In this document: piece by piece, positions 53,558-62,279 of the stretch
How the letters are laid out: every line of letters starts with the position of its first letter
Position numbering within the stretch: the stretch's first letter is position 1
Assembly: GCA_000383715.1 (NCBI GenBank)
Contig: KB911839.1
Span: 153,660 to 217,659, forward strand
Source of the DNA: Verrucomicrobia bacterium SCGC AAA164-E04
GTDB lineage: Bacteria > Verrucomicrobiota > Verrucomicrobiia > Limisphaerales > AAA164-E04
Reading direction: 5' to 3'
DNA: 64,000 nucleotides
The notes under the pieces: model-generated
What the model was told of the DNA's origin: nothing
Databases searched by the model: none
Seen by the model: the letters and a program-made list of their open reading frames with translations, nothing else
Translations under genes and position numbers: made by a program

Positions 53558-54295
53558 GTGTCTGACCTGAATCTCAGTTTTATCATTCCTGCTTTCAATG
53601 AGGAAAAATTACTTCCTCAAACATTGAAATGCATTCGTCAATCCGCCTCTGTGCTCACAGACAAAGGACTTGAATGGGAGATCGTGCTCTGTGACAACAA
53701 TTCAACGGACCAGACTTCAGTCATCGCCAGGGAAAACGGAGCCAGGGTTGTTTTTGAACCCAAAAATCAAATCGCGCGAGCTCGTAATGCGGGTGCCTCC
53801 ATTGCGAAAGGGCAATGGTTTGTATTTATCGATGCAGATTCAATTCCTTCTCCTGCTCTCTTCAAGGATCTTGCAGATACAATTGCAAGCGGCAGAGTCG
53901 CAGGTGGAGGCTGTGTTCTGGAGATGGAAGGCGATATTCGCTGGTTTTACAGATTCTGGTTAGGGATGTGGAATCGAATGAGCCAGATGATGTCCTGGGC
54001 AGCCGGATCCTTTGTATACACTCGAGCAGACGGATTTCGAGCCGTTGGTGGTTTCCCCGAGGATTGTTATGCCGGGGAAGAAATTGGGTTCAGTCGCCAA
54101 TTAAAACGCTGGGCCAGAAGGTCTGATCTTGAATTCCGGATACTTGATAAACATCCACTTTTAACTTCACCGCGCAAAATCTACCTGTATTCAAAATGGG
54201 AACTGATCAAAACCTTTCTCATTTCGTTTTTTTGCTATCCATTTGTCCGTGGCCGTCGAAGCGCCTGGTTCATGTGGTATGATGGGCGAAGGTGA
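53558..54295 (+). CDS. Family 2 glycosyltransferase
   Basis: 245 residues from a GTG at 53558 (no in-frame ATG nearby). Classic GT2: LSFIIPAFNEEKLLPQTL, IVLCDNNSTDQTSVIA, IARARNAGASIAKGQWFVFI, DADSIPSPALF with the DxD-like metal site, and YAGEEIGFSRQLKRWAR with the late acid cluster. Two hydrophobic stretches near the end (IKTFLISFFCYPFV) suggest membrane association. It probably transfers a sugar to a lipid or protein carrier. Neighbours give no specific pathway. Intact. Confidence 0.9.
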   Translation: MSDLNLSFIIPAFNEEKLLPQTLKCIRQSASVLTDKGLEWEIVLCDNNSTDQTSVIARENGARVVFEPKNQIARARNAGASIAKGQWFVFIDADSIPSPALFKDLADTIASGRVAGGGCVLEMEGDIRWFYRFWLGMWNRMSQMMSWAAGSFVYTRADGFRAVGGFPEDCYAGEEIGFSRQLKRWARRSDLEFRILDKHPLLTSPRKIYLYSKWELIKTFLISFFCYPFVRGRRSAWFMWYDGRR

Positions 54296-54299
54296 GAGT

Positions 54300-55637
54300 T
54301 TAACTGGAGCATGGAGCGATGATAGCGTCTTTCATTCCGTGAATGATTTTCTTGTCTGCTGGACAGATGGTTGCCATGACTCCCCTTAAATGTGGTCGTG
54401 CTTGATCGCCTTCTCCTTTCACGAAATAATAAGGACAGAGCCTGACACGACCCTTCATGGGAACAATCGTATCATTAGATCTATCATGGTAGCGGGCTTC
54501 TATCGTTCTGGGTTTGTGATAGTCCTGAAGGACATAGTTTTGTTTCCCAAAACTTCGGATAGCTTTGTCCACAACCTGTCCCCAATCCTGTGCAGACAAA
54601 TCACTCCCCAGAAACACGCCGCGAGCTCCCCATGCCTGCTCTGAAAATCCGGAAACTTTAAGAATCAGATGGCGTTCTTTTTGAGACAGGTTTTTCAATT
54701 GATGCCAGTTGGTCAGACCTAATCTGGGAATGGCGCCTTGAGGGGGGAGGGGGGCCGGGTCAATCATCCATGTGTAGGGGACATGCTGCAGAAGTGTCTT
54801 GAAAAAACCACCTCCCAGATGTTGATTCCAAAAAGGTTCGAGATTGCGATTGTGTAACAATGCGAAAGAAGCCTTTTCTTCAAATACAGGTTTTGGAGGC
54901 GGTGTGAGGTGAATTCGACCGGCCTCTGCCTGATCTAAAATGGCGTTCGCATTGGAGACATTATCCAAATCAAATAATTCAAAAAAACGATAGATCGAAT
55001 CTCCCTCATTGAATCTGGTGAACTGATCATCATGGACTTGAATATTTCGATTCAGGGTGTTCGCTGCCAGCCATTGCATTTCAGGTCGATAGGTTTTTGC
55101 CTCCTCGGAAACGATAACATGAGCAACACTGTCCTCCTGGAAAATATCAGAAAAACCTTCCAGCATGCCTTTTGAGCCTCCAATGACCTTGGGTCCCTCT
55201 TGGTTTTCCAAATCCGAATAAGTCTGGTTGAGCCAGGCAGTGAGGCCGATACCACCAGGGACACTATCGAGTTCACTGATCACGAATCCTTCATCGGTCA
55301 AGAGTATGTCAGGCCTGATAACCTTGGGTAAACTCTGTTTGAAGGTCTTTCCAAGTCCTCGTTGAATCAACGCATCGGGTTTGCCGGCATCCATCCATTC
55401 TGCAACCCATTCAGGGGCAGCTTGCTCATGGCTCTTTCGGTGTAGAAGGTTGAGTGCTCGATAAAACTGAAGCAGTACGCGACCTAATTTTTCGAGCTGT
55501 TTGACGAGTCGCGACTCCAGTGGGAATGGTTCCGGGCTTATGCGCCAGGTGTGCCCCTCAAATAAACCTTCTGCAGGCAGGCTTGATCGCACTTGTTGGG
55601 CATGGTGGATGGCTGATTCGATATCGGTCTGATTCAA
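54300..55637 (-). CDS. ATP-grasp-like protein of unknown substrate
   Basis: 445 residues. A stretch RPDILLTDEGFVISELDSVPG, then GIGLTAWLNQTY, resembles the substrate/metal-binding strand of glutathionylspermidine-synthase-type ATP-grasp proteins, and later HLILKVSGFSEQAWGARGVF and QDYHKPRTIEARY fit the nucleotide part (Lys then Arg), again as in ATP-grasp. The order and motif identity are not exact, so the fold is proposed rather than certain. It would join a carboxylate to an amine or thiol using ATP. Placed after proA on the same strand with 22 bases between. Family members in this phylum are mostly listed as hypothetical. Confidence 0.5.
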   Translation of the reverse strand: MNQTDIESAIHHAQQVRSSLPAEGLFEGHTWRISPEPFPLESRLVKQLEKLGRVLLQFYRALNLLHRKSHEQAAPEWVAEWMDAGKPDALIQRGLGKTFKQSLPKVIRPDILLTDEGFVISELDSVPGGIGLTAWLNQTYSDLENQEGPKVIGGSKGMLEGFSDIFQEDSVAHVIVSEEAKTYRPEMQWLAANTLNRNIQVHDDQFTRFNEGDSIYRFFELFDLDNVSNANAILDQAEAGRIHLTPPPKPVFEEKASFALLHNRNLEPFWNQHLGGGFFKTLLQHVPYTWMIDPAPLPPQGAIPRLGLTNWHQLKNLSQKERHLILKVSGFSEQAWGARGVFLGSDLSAQDWGQVVDKAIRSFGKQNYVLQDYHKPRTIEARYHDRSNDTIVPMKGRVRLCPYYFVKGEGDQARPHLRGVMATICPADKKIIHGMKDAIIAPCSS

Positions 55638-55659
55638 GAGATTGATTTTGTTAACTGGA

Positions 55660-56949
55660 TTAACGGACTTGTCCCGTGCCGAAGCACAGCCATTTGTAAC
55701 TGGTGAGCTCCTCTAGTCCCATGGGACCACGTGCACCGATTTTATCAGTGCTGATCCCGATTTCTGCCCCCATCCCAAATTCGGCGCCATCGGTAAAACG
55801 TGTTGAAGCGTTCCAGTAAACCGCGGAAGCATCCACGTCACGCATGAATGCCTGGGCAGTGGATTCGTTCTTGCTTACAATACAATCTGAATGTCCGGAG
55901 CCGTAGGTGTTGATATGATCAATTCCCTGCTGCAAGTCTTCAACGACTCTGATCGAAAGAATCAAATCCAGATATTCAGCATGCCAATCTTCCTCTGTCG
56001 CCTCATCCAATTCCAGATCGAGTTTTTTCGATTCAATCAGGGGAGTCAGTATGGACCTGACCTTTGCATCTCCTTTTACAGCGACGCTTTTGGCTGAAAG
56101 CTCAAGGGCCAATTTGGGAAGAAAAGATTCCGCAACGTGTTGGTCGATCAGGAGCGTTTCCATCGCATTGCAAACACCTGGCCGTTGTGTCTTGGAATTC
56201 ACGGCGATCTGGACCGCCATCTCAAGGTCAGCATCTTTATCCACATACACATGACAAACTCCTTTGTAATGCTTGATCACTGGTACTTTGGAGCACTCAG
56301 CTACAGCTCGTATCAAGCCTTCCCCCCCGCGAGGCATGCAAAGGTCGACATCATCGGTCAGAGAAAGCAGTGCTGGCACAGCAGCGCGATCGGTGGTTGG
56401 AATGACCTGTATCGCATCGGCGGGGAAACCAGGCTCACATGCCTGGGCTGCCTCTACCATGAGTTTGGCAATGATCTGATTAGAATGAATGGCTTCTTTG
56501 CCACCTCTCAAAATGGTTGTATTGCCAGACTTGAAACACAAGCCTGCTGCATCGGCAGTGACATTGGGGCGTGATTCATAAATGATCACGATCACTCCGA
56601 TCGGGGTTGCCATTTTACGAAGCAACAGTCCATTAGGGCGCTCTTTGCGGTCAAGCTCCCGACCGACTGGATCTGGTAAAGCCGCAATTTCCCGAAGTCC
56701 CTGAGCCATGCCTTCGATGCGGGATGTATCCAGTACAAGGCGGTCTGTCATTGCTTTTGAAAGCTGCATGGTCTTTGCCGTTTCCAGGTCTCTGGCATTC
56801 GCCTCCCGGATCTCGGCTTGATGATCAACGAGTGCCTGAGCCATTGCTTCCAGACAGCGGTTCTTCTGCTGAGTGCCAAGTTGTGTCAAACGATGAGCTG
56901 CTGACTTGGATCTTTTGGCCAACTGCTGCATTTGTTCGGTTAAATCCAT
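55660..56949 (-). CDS. proA: Gamma-glutamyl phosphate reductase
   Basis: 429 residues from the ATG at 56949 (MDLTEQMQQLAKRSKSAAHR). ALDH-superfamily marks: PIGVIVIIYESRPNVTADAAG, KSGNTTILRGGKEAIHSN, RGGEGLIRAVAECSKVP, the catalytic Cys in RPGVCNAMETLLI and FTDGAEFGMGAEIGIST near the end. It reduces gamma-glutamyl phosphate to the semialdehyde in proline synthesis. No proB lies beside it. Intact, with normal length. Confidence 0.95.
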   Translation of the reverse strand: MDLTEQMQQLAKRSKSAAHRLTQLGTQQKNRCLEAMAQALVDHQAEIREANARDLETAKTMQLSKAMTDRLVLDTSRIEGMAQGLREIAALPDPVGRELDRKERPNGLLLRKMATPIGVIVIIYESRPNVTADAAGLCFKSGNTTILRGGKEAIHSNQIIAKLMVEAAQACEPGFPADAIQVIPTTDRAAVPALLSLTDDVDLCMPRGGEGLIRAVAECSKVPVIKHYKGVCHVYVDKDADLEMAVQIAVNSKTQRPGVCNAMETLLIDQHVAESFLPKLALELSAKSVAVKGDAKVRSILTPLIESKKLDLELDEATEEDWHAEYLDLILSIRVVEDLQQGIDHINTYGSGHSDCIVSKNESTAQAFMRDVDASAVYWNASTRFTDGAEFGMGAEIGISTDKIGARGPMGLEELTSYKWLCFGTGQVR

Positions 56950-57351
56950 AGTGCGAACAGTTAAAAACACACCTTCCTCAATGAAAAGGCAGAAGTTCTT
57001 AAGTTACAGTATCAGATGAATTGTGAGATGGAAAACCATTGCTTCAGTCTCGAAGGGAATGACAGTACCCATGTGGCTTGTTTCAGCTTTCTCATCGATT
57101 GTGACATTCAATCTTTGAATCAAGACGAGTGGGTTCAATGCATATTTTGTTGCAGCTTGGATTTCGGTATCATTGAGATCACCCAGGATTGTCTGCCGGA
57201 TGAGTGGCATATTCGTAATCATCAATCAATTTGAAGTCGGGGATTTTACCAGGCAATTGAATCATGGCCTGGTAAACCACATGCTATTTCGTATCAGAGA
57301 ACAGGGCTATCGAGCGGCAATTCAAATGGGAGTGACTTTGGCGCAGATAAA
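56950..57351. other. Intergenic stretch, no convincing gene
   Basis: Short frames on both strands (57004-57225 minus, 57016-57234 plus, 57173-57385 plus) overlap one another and show no family motif. The plus-strand frame ending at 57385 even runs through the terminator stem. I therefore take the region as non-coding upstream of proA and downstream of atpG. Confidence 0.4.
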
Positions 57352-57383
57352 AAAAGGCGGCAGTGGTATCACTGCCGCCTTTT
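57352..57383 (-). terminator. Terminator downstream of atpG
   Basis: A 14-bp stem (aaaaggcggcagtg with cactgccgcctttt, loop gtat). On the minus strand the stem is followed by a T-run, the correct orientation for the atp genes that end at 57404. The alternative orientation has only a short T-run, so it may act weakly both ways. Its presence directly after atpG supports an operon end before any beta or epsilon gene. Confidence 0.85.
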
Positions 57384-57403
57384 AGTTAAATAGCTTTTAT
57401 GGT

Positions 57404-58282
57404 TTATCCCAAAGCCATGGCCGCGGAAGTGATTTCCAAAAGCTCATTGGTGATCATCGATTGACGTAGCTTATTGAACTCAAGTGTCAAATCTTTGATT
57501 AATTGCTGGGCATTATCGGTAGCGCTCTTCATGGCAACCATACGGGCACTGTGTTCACTTGCCTTGGATTCCAGAAGATATTGATACATCTGAAAATTCA
57601 AGTAGTGAGGCAGCAAGTTGCTGAAGACGTCCTGGGGATTGGGCTCGAAAAGAAATTCAGCACTTCCGGCCTCTAGTTCTTTTTCACTGGATTTACCTTC
57701 TACACCAGCTTCGATGCCTTTTATCTTTCCAATGGGTAGAAAAGTTTTGATTTCCGGCTTTTGCACCAGCGTGGAGATAAAATTAGTAAACAGGACATCG
57801 ACACCACTTACTTCTCCCTTCAAAAACATGTCCTGAGCCATTTTCGAAATAGCGCGTGCCTCTGAAAATTCAGGGGCATCCTTGTAGCTGAATTCCGCTG
57901 CGAGATCCCTCTTGGTTCGGGCGAGGAATTGTGAAGCTTTGCGACCTGCAGATATGAACACAGTAGAATCTTTTGGAGCTTTCCCAGCTTCTCGAAGCAG
58001 GTTTGAATTCAGTCCACCACACAGGCCCTTGTCCGAACTGATAACAATCAGCGCACGTTTCTCACCGCTACCCTCCTGGATCAAAGGATGGCTGAATTCT
58101 CCCGCACCTGCTGAAACTTCTGCCAAGACTTTGTTCATCAATTCCGCGTAAGGGCGTCCATCAAGCGCCGCCTGCTGTGCCCGACGCATTTTGGATGCCG
58201 CAACCATCTGCATGGCCTTGGTGATCTGAGCGGTGTTTTTAACGGATTTTATCCGCCTGCGAATGTCGCGTGTACTTGGCAT
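57404..58282 (-). CDS. atpG: ATP synthase gamma subunit
   Basis: 292 residues, normal length. The central-stalk N-terminus (DIRRRIKSVKNTAQITKAMQ, then MVAASKMRRAQQAALDGRPY) and the C-terminal coiled coil (RMVAMKSATDNAQQLIKDLT, LEFNKLRQSMITNELLEITS) are both present. In the middle, ALIVISSDKGLCGGLNSNLL is typical. It follows atpA by 23 bases and is the last gene of the unit, since a terminator comes next. Subunit gamma forms the rotating shaft of F1. Confidence 0.95.
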   Translation of the reverse strand: MPSTRDIRRRIKSVKNTAQITKAMQMVAASKMRRAQQAALDGRPYAELMNKVLAEVSAGAGEFSHPLIQEGSGEKRALIVISSDKGLCGGLNSNLLREAGKAPKDSTVFISAGRKASQFLARTKRDLAAEFSYKDAPEFSEARAISKMAQDMFLKGEVSGVDVLFTNFISTLVQKPEIKTFLPIGKIKGIEAGVEGKSSEKELEAGSAEFLFEPNPQDVFSNLLPHYLNFQMYQYLLESKASEHSARMVAMKSATDNAQQLIKDLTLEFNKLRQSMITNELLEITSAAMALG

Positions 58283-58305
58283 GAGACTTTATTAGTTTTC
58301 TGAAA

Positions 58306-59838
58306 TTATTGATAAGTATCAGCAAAATCCTCGATTGCTGATTTCAGAGCTGCAGCAATCTCATCTGAAACTTTCTTTTCAGCTCGGATTCGGCTGAGCA
58401 GGTCTTCCTTGCGAGTGGACAAGAAGTCGGTCAGCTTTGCCTGGAAGTCTTTGACCTTGTCGACGTCTACCTTGTCGAAGTGGCCATTCTGAACTGCCCA
58501 GAGGACGGCGACCTGAAGCTCCACGGACATTGGGTTGTACTGTGGCTGTTTGAAGACCTCGACGATGCGCTTCCCGCGTTCCAATTGTGCTTGGGTTTTG
58601 GCATCCAGATCGGAGCCAAACTGTGCAAAAGCGGCCAATTCACGAAACTGAGCCAATTCGAGCTTGATGCGGCCGGACACTTGTTTCATGGCCTTGATCT
58701 GACATGCAGAACCCACCCGAGACACCGATAGGCCCACCGATATGGCAGGGCGGATACCCTGATAGAATAAATCCGTTTCCAGATAAATCTGACCGTCTGT
58801 GATCGAAATCACATTGGTTGGAATGTAGGCAGAAACATCACCCGCTTGAGTTTCGATGATTGGCAGTGCTGTCAGAGATCCATTACCGTAGTTTTCATTC
58901 ACGCGCGCTGAGCGTTCGAGCAAGCGGCTGTGCAGATAAAAAACATCACCAGGATAAGCCTCACGTCCGGATGGACGTTTCAAGACAAGAGATACCTGAC
59001 GGTAAGCAACAGCGTGCTTGGAGAGATCATCATAAATGATCAGAGCATCCATCCCGTTGTCCATGAACCATTCACCCATGGCACAACCAGCGAAAGGAAC
59101 CAGATACTGGTTGGTAGCTGAGTCAGACGCAGAGGCGCTGACAACAATGGTGTAGGGCAGGGCACCTTCTTTTTCAAGCGTGGCGATTACTTGGGCCACA
59201 TTGGATTGTTTCTGGCCAACTGCAACGTAAATACAATAGAGAGGTCGGTAATCCTTGTCTCCGGCTTCCTCTGCTGCCTTGTTTTGGCGTGCCTGTGAAA
59301 TAATCGTATCAATACCTATCGTCGTTTTTCCGGTCGAACGATCACCAATGATCAACTCGCGTTGACCACGGCCAATGGGAATCATTGCATCTACCGCCAT
59401 GATACCAGTCTGAACCGGCTGACTAACGGCTTTTCTGGTGACAATACCGGGCGCAATTTTCTCAACCGGATAAAAGACATCGCTGTCAATAGCGCCTTTG
59501 CCGTCCAGAGGTTGACCCAATGCGTTGACGACGCGTCCCAGCATGCCCTTGCCGACTGGAACCTGAAGGAGTTTACCGGTTGTTTTCACTTCGGCACCCT
59601 CTTTGATTTGGGTGTATTCACCCAGAATGATGGCTCCTACTTCCGATTCTTCAAGGTTCAGGGCGAGGCCAGTGATGCCGTTGCCGAAATCAAGCATCTC
59701 GTTGAGCATGCAATCGGTCAGGCCTTCGATTTTGGCCACACCATCGCTGATTTGACGCACGACGCCCACGTTTTCTTTGGCGACGGTTTGTTTGGCTCCT
59801 GAGATTTGTGCTTCAATTTCCTTTACTAAGTTGCTCAT
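58306..59838 (-). CDS. atpA: ATP synthase alpha subunit
   Basis: 510 residues, typical. Walker A is [15 protein letters not shown], the regulatory-type [18 protein letters not shown] opens the beta-barrel, and [16 protein letters not shown] and [16 protein letters not shown] are family marks. [20 protein letters not shown] precedes the P-loop. The non-catalytic nucleotide-binding subunit of F1. It lies between atpH and atpG as in most bacteria. Intact. Confidence 0.97.
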   Translation of the reverse strand: MSNLVKEIEAQISGAKQTVAKENVGVVRQISDGVAKIEGLTDCMLNEMLDFGNGITGLALNLEESEVGAIILGEYTQIKEGAEVKTTGKLLQVPVGKGMLGRVVNALGQPLDGKGAIDSDVFYPVEKIAPGIVTRKAVSQPVQTGIMAVDAMIPIGRGQRELIIGDRSTGKTTIGIDTIISQARQNKAAEEAGDKDYRPLYCIYVAVGQKQSNVAQVIATLEKEGALPYTIVVSASASDSATNQYLVPFAGCAMGEWFMDNGMDALIIYDDLSKHAVAYRQVSLVLKRPSGREAYPGDVFYLHSRLLERSARVNENYGNGSLTALPIIETQAGDVSAYIPTNVISITDGQIYLETDLFYQGIRPAISVGLSVSRVGSACQIKAMKQVSGRIKLELAQFRELAAFAQFGSDLDAKTQAQLERGKRIVEVFKQPQYNPMSVELQVAVLWAVQNGHFDKVDVDKVKDFQAKLTDFLSTRKEDLLSRIRAEKKVSDEIAAALKSAIEDFADTYQ

Positions 59839-59907
59839 AGGGTTTTGAAAAGATCGATGTGTTTTAGGGGGTTCAAAGTATCAATGAATTTACGATAGCC
59901 TTTTAGG

Positions 59908-60309
59908 TTATTTAACAGCGAAGGATTCTTCAATTTTCTGCAGACGGCTTCGGATGCTTGCATCATAAACATCACTTCCAACCTGGATGCGCATACCGCC
60001 AATCAACGCTGGATTTACGTCAAAGCTTATCATCAATGAAGTGCCGTAACGGTCCACAAGCAGCTTTTCAACAGATTTTCGAGTGGCATCATCAAGCGAA
60101 TCGGCGGATTCAATCCTGGCTGTCCGACTGTGAATGTCTGTTTTTACAAGCTTCAGCAAATGATTCAGAATCTGGATATAAGCACGTGGCTTCCTATCCA
60201 CAACTGCTTGCACTGTTTTTGTGACACTATCTTCTTGCAGAAGCCCATTTTTCAGGCAGCCCTTGTAGAGCAATTTTGCATCGCGACGTGCTTGTTTGGA
60301 GACTTTCAT
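59908..60309 (-). CDS. atpH: ATP synthase delta subunit, short
   Basis: 133 residues, shorter than the usual ~175-180 because the N-terminal helical domain is compact. The C-terminal half is normal: SADSLDDATRKSVEKLLVDR, SLMISFDVNPALIGGMRIQ and DVYDASIRSRLQKI. Position between b and alpha and the C-terminal motif identify it. Delta links the F1 crown to the b stalk. The start ATG at 60309 is the first available in frame; no extension is possible without crossing into the atpF spacer. Confidence 0.85.
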   Translation of the reverse strand: MKVSKQARRDAKLLYKGCLKNGLLQEDSVTKTVQAVVDRKPRAYIQILNHLLKLVKTDIHSRTARIESADSLDDATRKSVEKLLVDRYGTSLMISFDVNPALIGGMRIQVGSDVYDASIRSRLQKIEESFAVK

Positions 60310-60345
60310 GTGTGGTGGCGTTGAATGCTAACCGGTATGCTTGGA

Positions 60346-60897
60346 TCAGGCAGCAATTTGTTTGTTGGCTTCATCAACCAGGCGTTTCTGGTCTTCATCC
60401 GTCAATACCTTACCAGTTACCTGGGCGGTGGTCTGAACAACAAGTTTGCCTACTTCGCTCTTCAATTCCGTCAGCATGCGTTCATGGTCTGCTTGAGCCG
60501 CTTCCCGCGCTTTTGAAATAATCTGTTCGGCTTGACTGATGGCTTTTTGTGTTTCCTGATCCTTGACCTTGTTTGCGGCCGAACGTGCTTCTTCAATCAG
60601 CTGATTGGCATGCGTATTGGCATTTTCCAGTATTTTCTTGCGGGCTGCTTCTGTCTCGGCCAGTTCAGTCTTGATTTTTTCCGCACTTGTCAGGCTTTCC
60701 TCAATACGTTTGCGGCGGTCGTCCAAAACTTGAAGGATCGGTTTGTAAGCGAATTTGTTCAGGGCGAAAATGACAATGCCGAAAACAATCAGCTGCGAAA
60801 AGAACAGTTGGGGGTGCCAGCCAAATTGTTTGATAATGGCCTCAACCTTCCCCTCTTCGGTGGTGGCTGCGGCGGCTAGAATGTAGTAAGGTGTCAT
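60346..60897 (-). CDS. atpF: ATP synthase b subunit
   Basis: 183 residues. An N-terminal membrane segment (HPQLFFSQLIVFGIVIFALN) follows a short leader, then the long Ala/Glu/Lys coiled coil of the peripheral stalk (KPILQVLDDRRKRIEESLTS onwards). A closing KRLVDEANKQIAA is usual. It sits between atpE and atpH. Intact. Confidence 0.95.
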   Translation of the reverse strand: MTPYYILAAAATTEEGKVEAIIKQFGWHPQLFFSQLIVFGIVIFALNKFAYKPILQVLDDRRKRIEESLTSAEKIKTELAETEAARKKILENANTHANQLIEEARSAANKVKDQETQKAISQAEQIISKAREAAQADHERMLTELKSEVGKLVVQTTAQVTGKVLTDEDQKRLVDEANKQIAA

Positions 60898-60978
60898 AAA
60901 ATTATATCAGCAACAGTTTTCCTTCTTTGAAAGTCCCGACCCAGCTGAAGGCTGGATCGGGTTGATTCTTTGACCTTA

Positions 60979-61191
60979 TTAGGCAAGGAAGATGGCGAAG
61001 AAGGTGATACCCTCTGCCAAAGCAGCCAAAATAATGGATATAACCATGATCTTGGTGGAGGCTCCCGGATTGCGTCCGGTTGCTTCTGCTGCTTTTGCTC
61101 CGACGAAGCCTACGCCAATGGCAGACCCAAGTGCAGCAAGTCCGACGTGGATGCTACCAGACATTTCAGCGATAAGAGGCAATAATGACAT
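60979..61191 (-). CDS. atpE: ATP synthase c subunit
   Basis: 70 residues of two helices joined by the polar loop AAEATGRNPGAS. The ion-binding Glu lies in ILAALAEGITFFAI; helix 1 lacks the Gln typical of Na+-dependent rings (VGLAALGSAIGVGFVGAK), pointing to proton use. First gene of the partial atp operon: no a subunit (atpB) is seen upstream; 61275-61649 encodes a receiver-like protein instead. Length is normal for the family. Confidence 0.95.
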   Translation of the reverse strand: MSLLPLIAEMSGSIHVGLAALGSAIGVGFVGAKAAEATGRNPGASTKIMVISIILAALAEGITFFAIFLA

Positions 61192-61274
61192 GTTGCTTTT
61201 CTTTCTTTTAGTTTTTGATGTTGTCTCGACAGCTGTCGCGGTTCCTCCACGATCCAGTTGTCAAATTCTTGTAA

Positions 61275-61649
61275 TCAATCAACCTCTAGCAGGTGCTCCA
61301 TGAGGTGAGGTAACTGATCCAGAACAGCCTCTTCCCCGGCAATGAGTTTGGCTCCTGCAAGCCGAGCTTTTTCGTGGAGATCTTCGTTGTTCACTTCAGC
61401 AAAGGCGAGCACCGGAATATGTTGAGTTTCCAGATCCTCTTTCAGCGTTTGAATGGAAAGGGGAATGTCCCCCGTTTTTGAGTGGAGGTCCATGATGAGA
61501 GCCATCGGGTGATGCTTCCGGACCTCATCGATCAACTTATCACTCTGAGTCACACTTGAAACGCGGTAGCCGAGATCCTGCAACCGATTTACTATCTGGC
61601 TGCCTGGTATCAATTTTTCGTAAAACAATAGGACCAAGGGCGTCGACAT
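61275..61649 (-). CDS. Small receiver-like protein, degenerate
   Basis: 124 residues from the ATG at 61649 (MSTPLVLLFYEKL). A CheY-like pattern is visible: a phospho-acceptor-like Asp in ALIMDLHSKTGDIPLSIQ, and PVLAFAEVNNEDLHEKARLA for the later strand-helix. However the early acidic pair (normally DD) is missing (VLLFYEK), and the conserved Thr/Lys are not in place, so phosphorylation is doubtful. It lies just upstream of atpE in the same direction with 83 bases between; perhaps co-transcribed. Function unknown. Confidence 0.6.
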   Translation of the reverse strand: MSTPLVLLFYEKLIPGSQIVNRLQDLGYRVSSVTQSDKLIDEVRKHHPMALIMDLHSKTGDIPLSIQTLKEDLETQHIPVLAFAEVNNEDLHEKARLAGAKLIAGEEAVLDQLPHLMEHLLEVD

Positions 61650-61692
61650 AAGGGATAGTATGGTCAATGGCTGCGGGTAAAATCAAAGCAAT

Positions 61693-62256
61693 TCACGCGG
61701 CGGATGATGAATCGAGAGGTTTCCCGATCTGGATACCATGTTCAAGGCAATATCGCGCGTTAGCCACATATTTTTCTGCCCAGCGACGAAGCCCTTGACG
61801 CTCTTTGTCAGAGAGCGCCTTGACCACCTTCGCAGGCGAGCCAAGCACAAGCGAACCTGGTGGAACAACCGTTCCCATGGTTACCAGTGCATTTGCTCCC
61901 ACAATGCTCTGAGCACCAATGATTGCCCCATCCAGCACCGTTGCGCCCATACCTATGAGGCATTCATCTTCGATGGTACAGGCATGCAGGATCGCCGCGT
62001 GCCCGATAGTGACATAATTACCGATAAGGCACGGAAAATCGTCCGCCAAATGAACCACCGCATTGTCCTGCACATTGCTATGATGCCCTAATTCAATGCG
62101 GTTGATGTCGCCTCGTAAAACAGCGCCATACCAGATGCTGGATTCTTCGCCTATGGTCACATCACCAACAACCACTGCCCGGCTTGTAATGTAAGCGTTC
62201 TCAGCAACCACTGGCTGCTTGCTCCAATAGGTCTTGAGGCGTTCTGCAAATTCCAT
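61693..62256 (-). CDS. Gamma-carbonic-anhydrase-family (YrdA-like) hexapeptide protein
   Basis: 187 residues of left-handed beta-helix repeats, ending in an alpha-helix (KERQGLRRWAEKYVANARYC). The three metal-binding histidines appear in DNAVVHLADD and TIGHAAILHACTIE, as in CamH/YrdA members. The family binds zinc or iron, some hydrate CO2, most have no proven activity. It is between the receiver-like gene and the Mrp gene on the same strand. Intact. Confidence 0.9.
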   Translation of the reverse strand: MEFAERLKTYWSKQPVVAENAYITSRAVVVGDVTIGEESSIWYGAVLRGDINRIELGHHSNVQDNAVVHLADDFPCLIGNYVTIGHAAILHACTIEDECLIGMGATVLDGAIIGAQSIVGANALVTMGTVVPPGSLVLGSPAKVVKALSDKERQGLRRWAEKYVANARYCLEHGIQIGKPLDSSSAA

Positions 62257-62279
62257 GGCGTTTGGATATGATAAGCTTT

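Noticed and set aside
57004..57385. Three overlapping small frames upstream of proA
   Set aside because: No family content, mutual overlap, and one runs through a terminator stem.
61227..61238. Perfect palindrome CGACAGCTGTCG before atpE as an operator
   Set aside because: A single 12-base palindrome without a second copy or known regulator is not enough.
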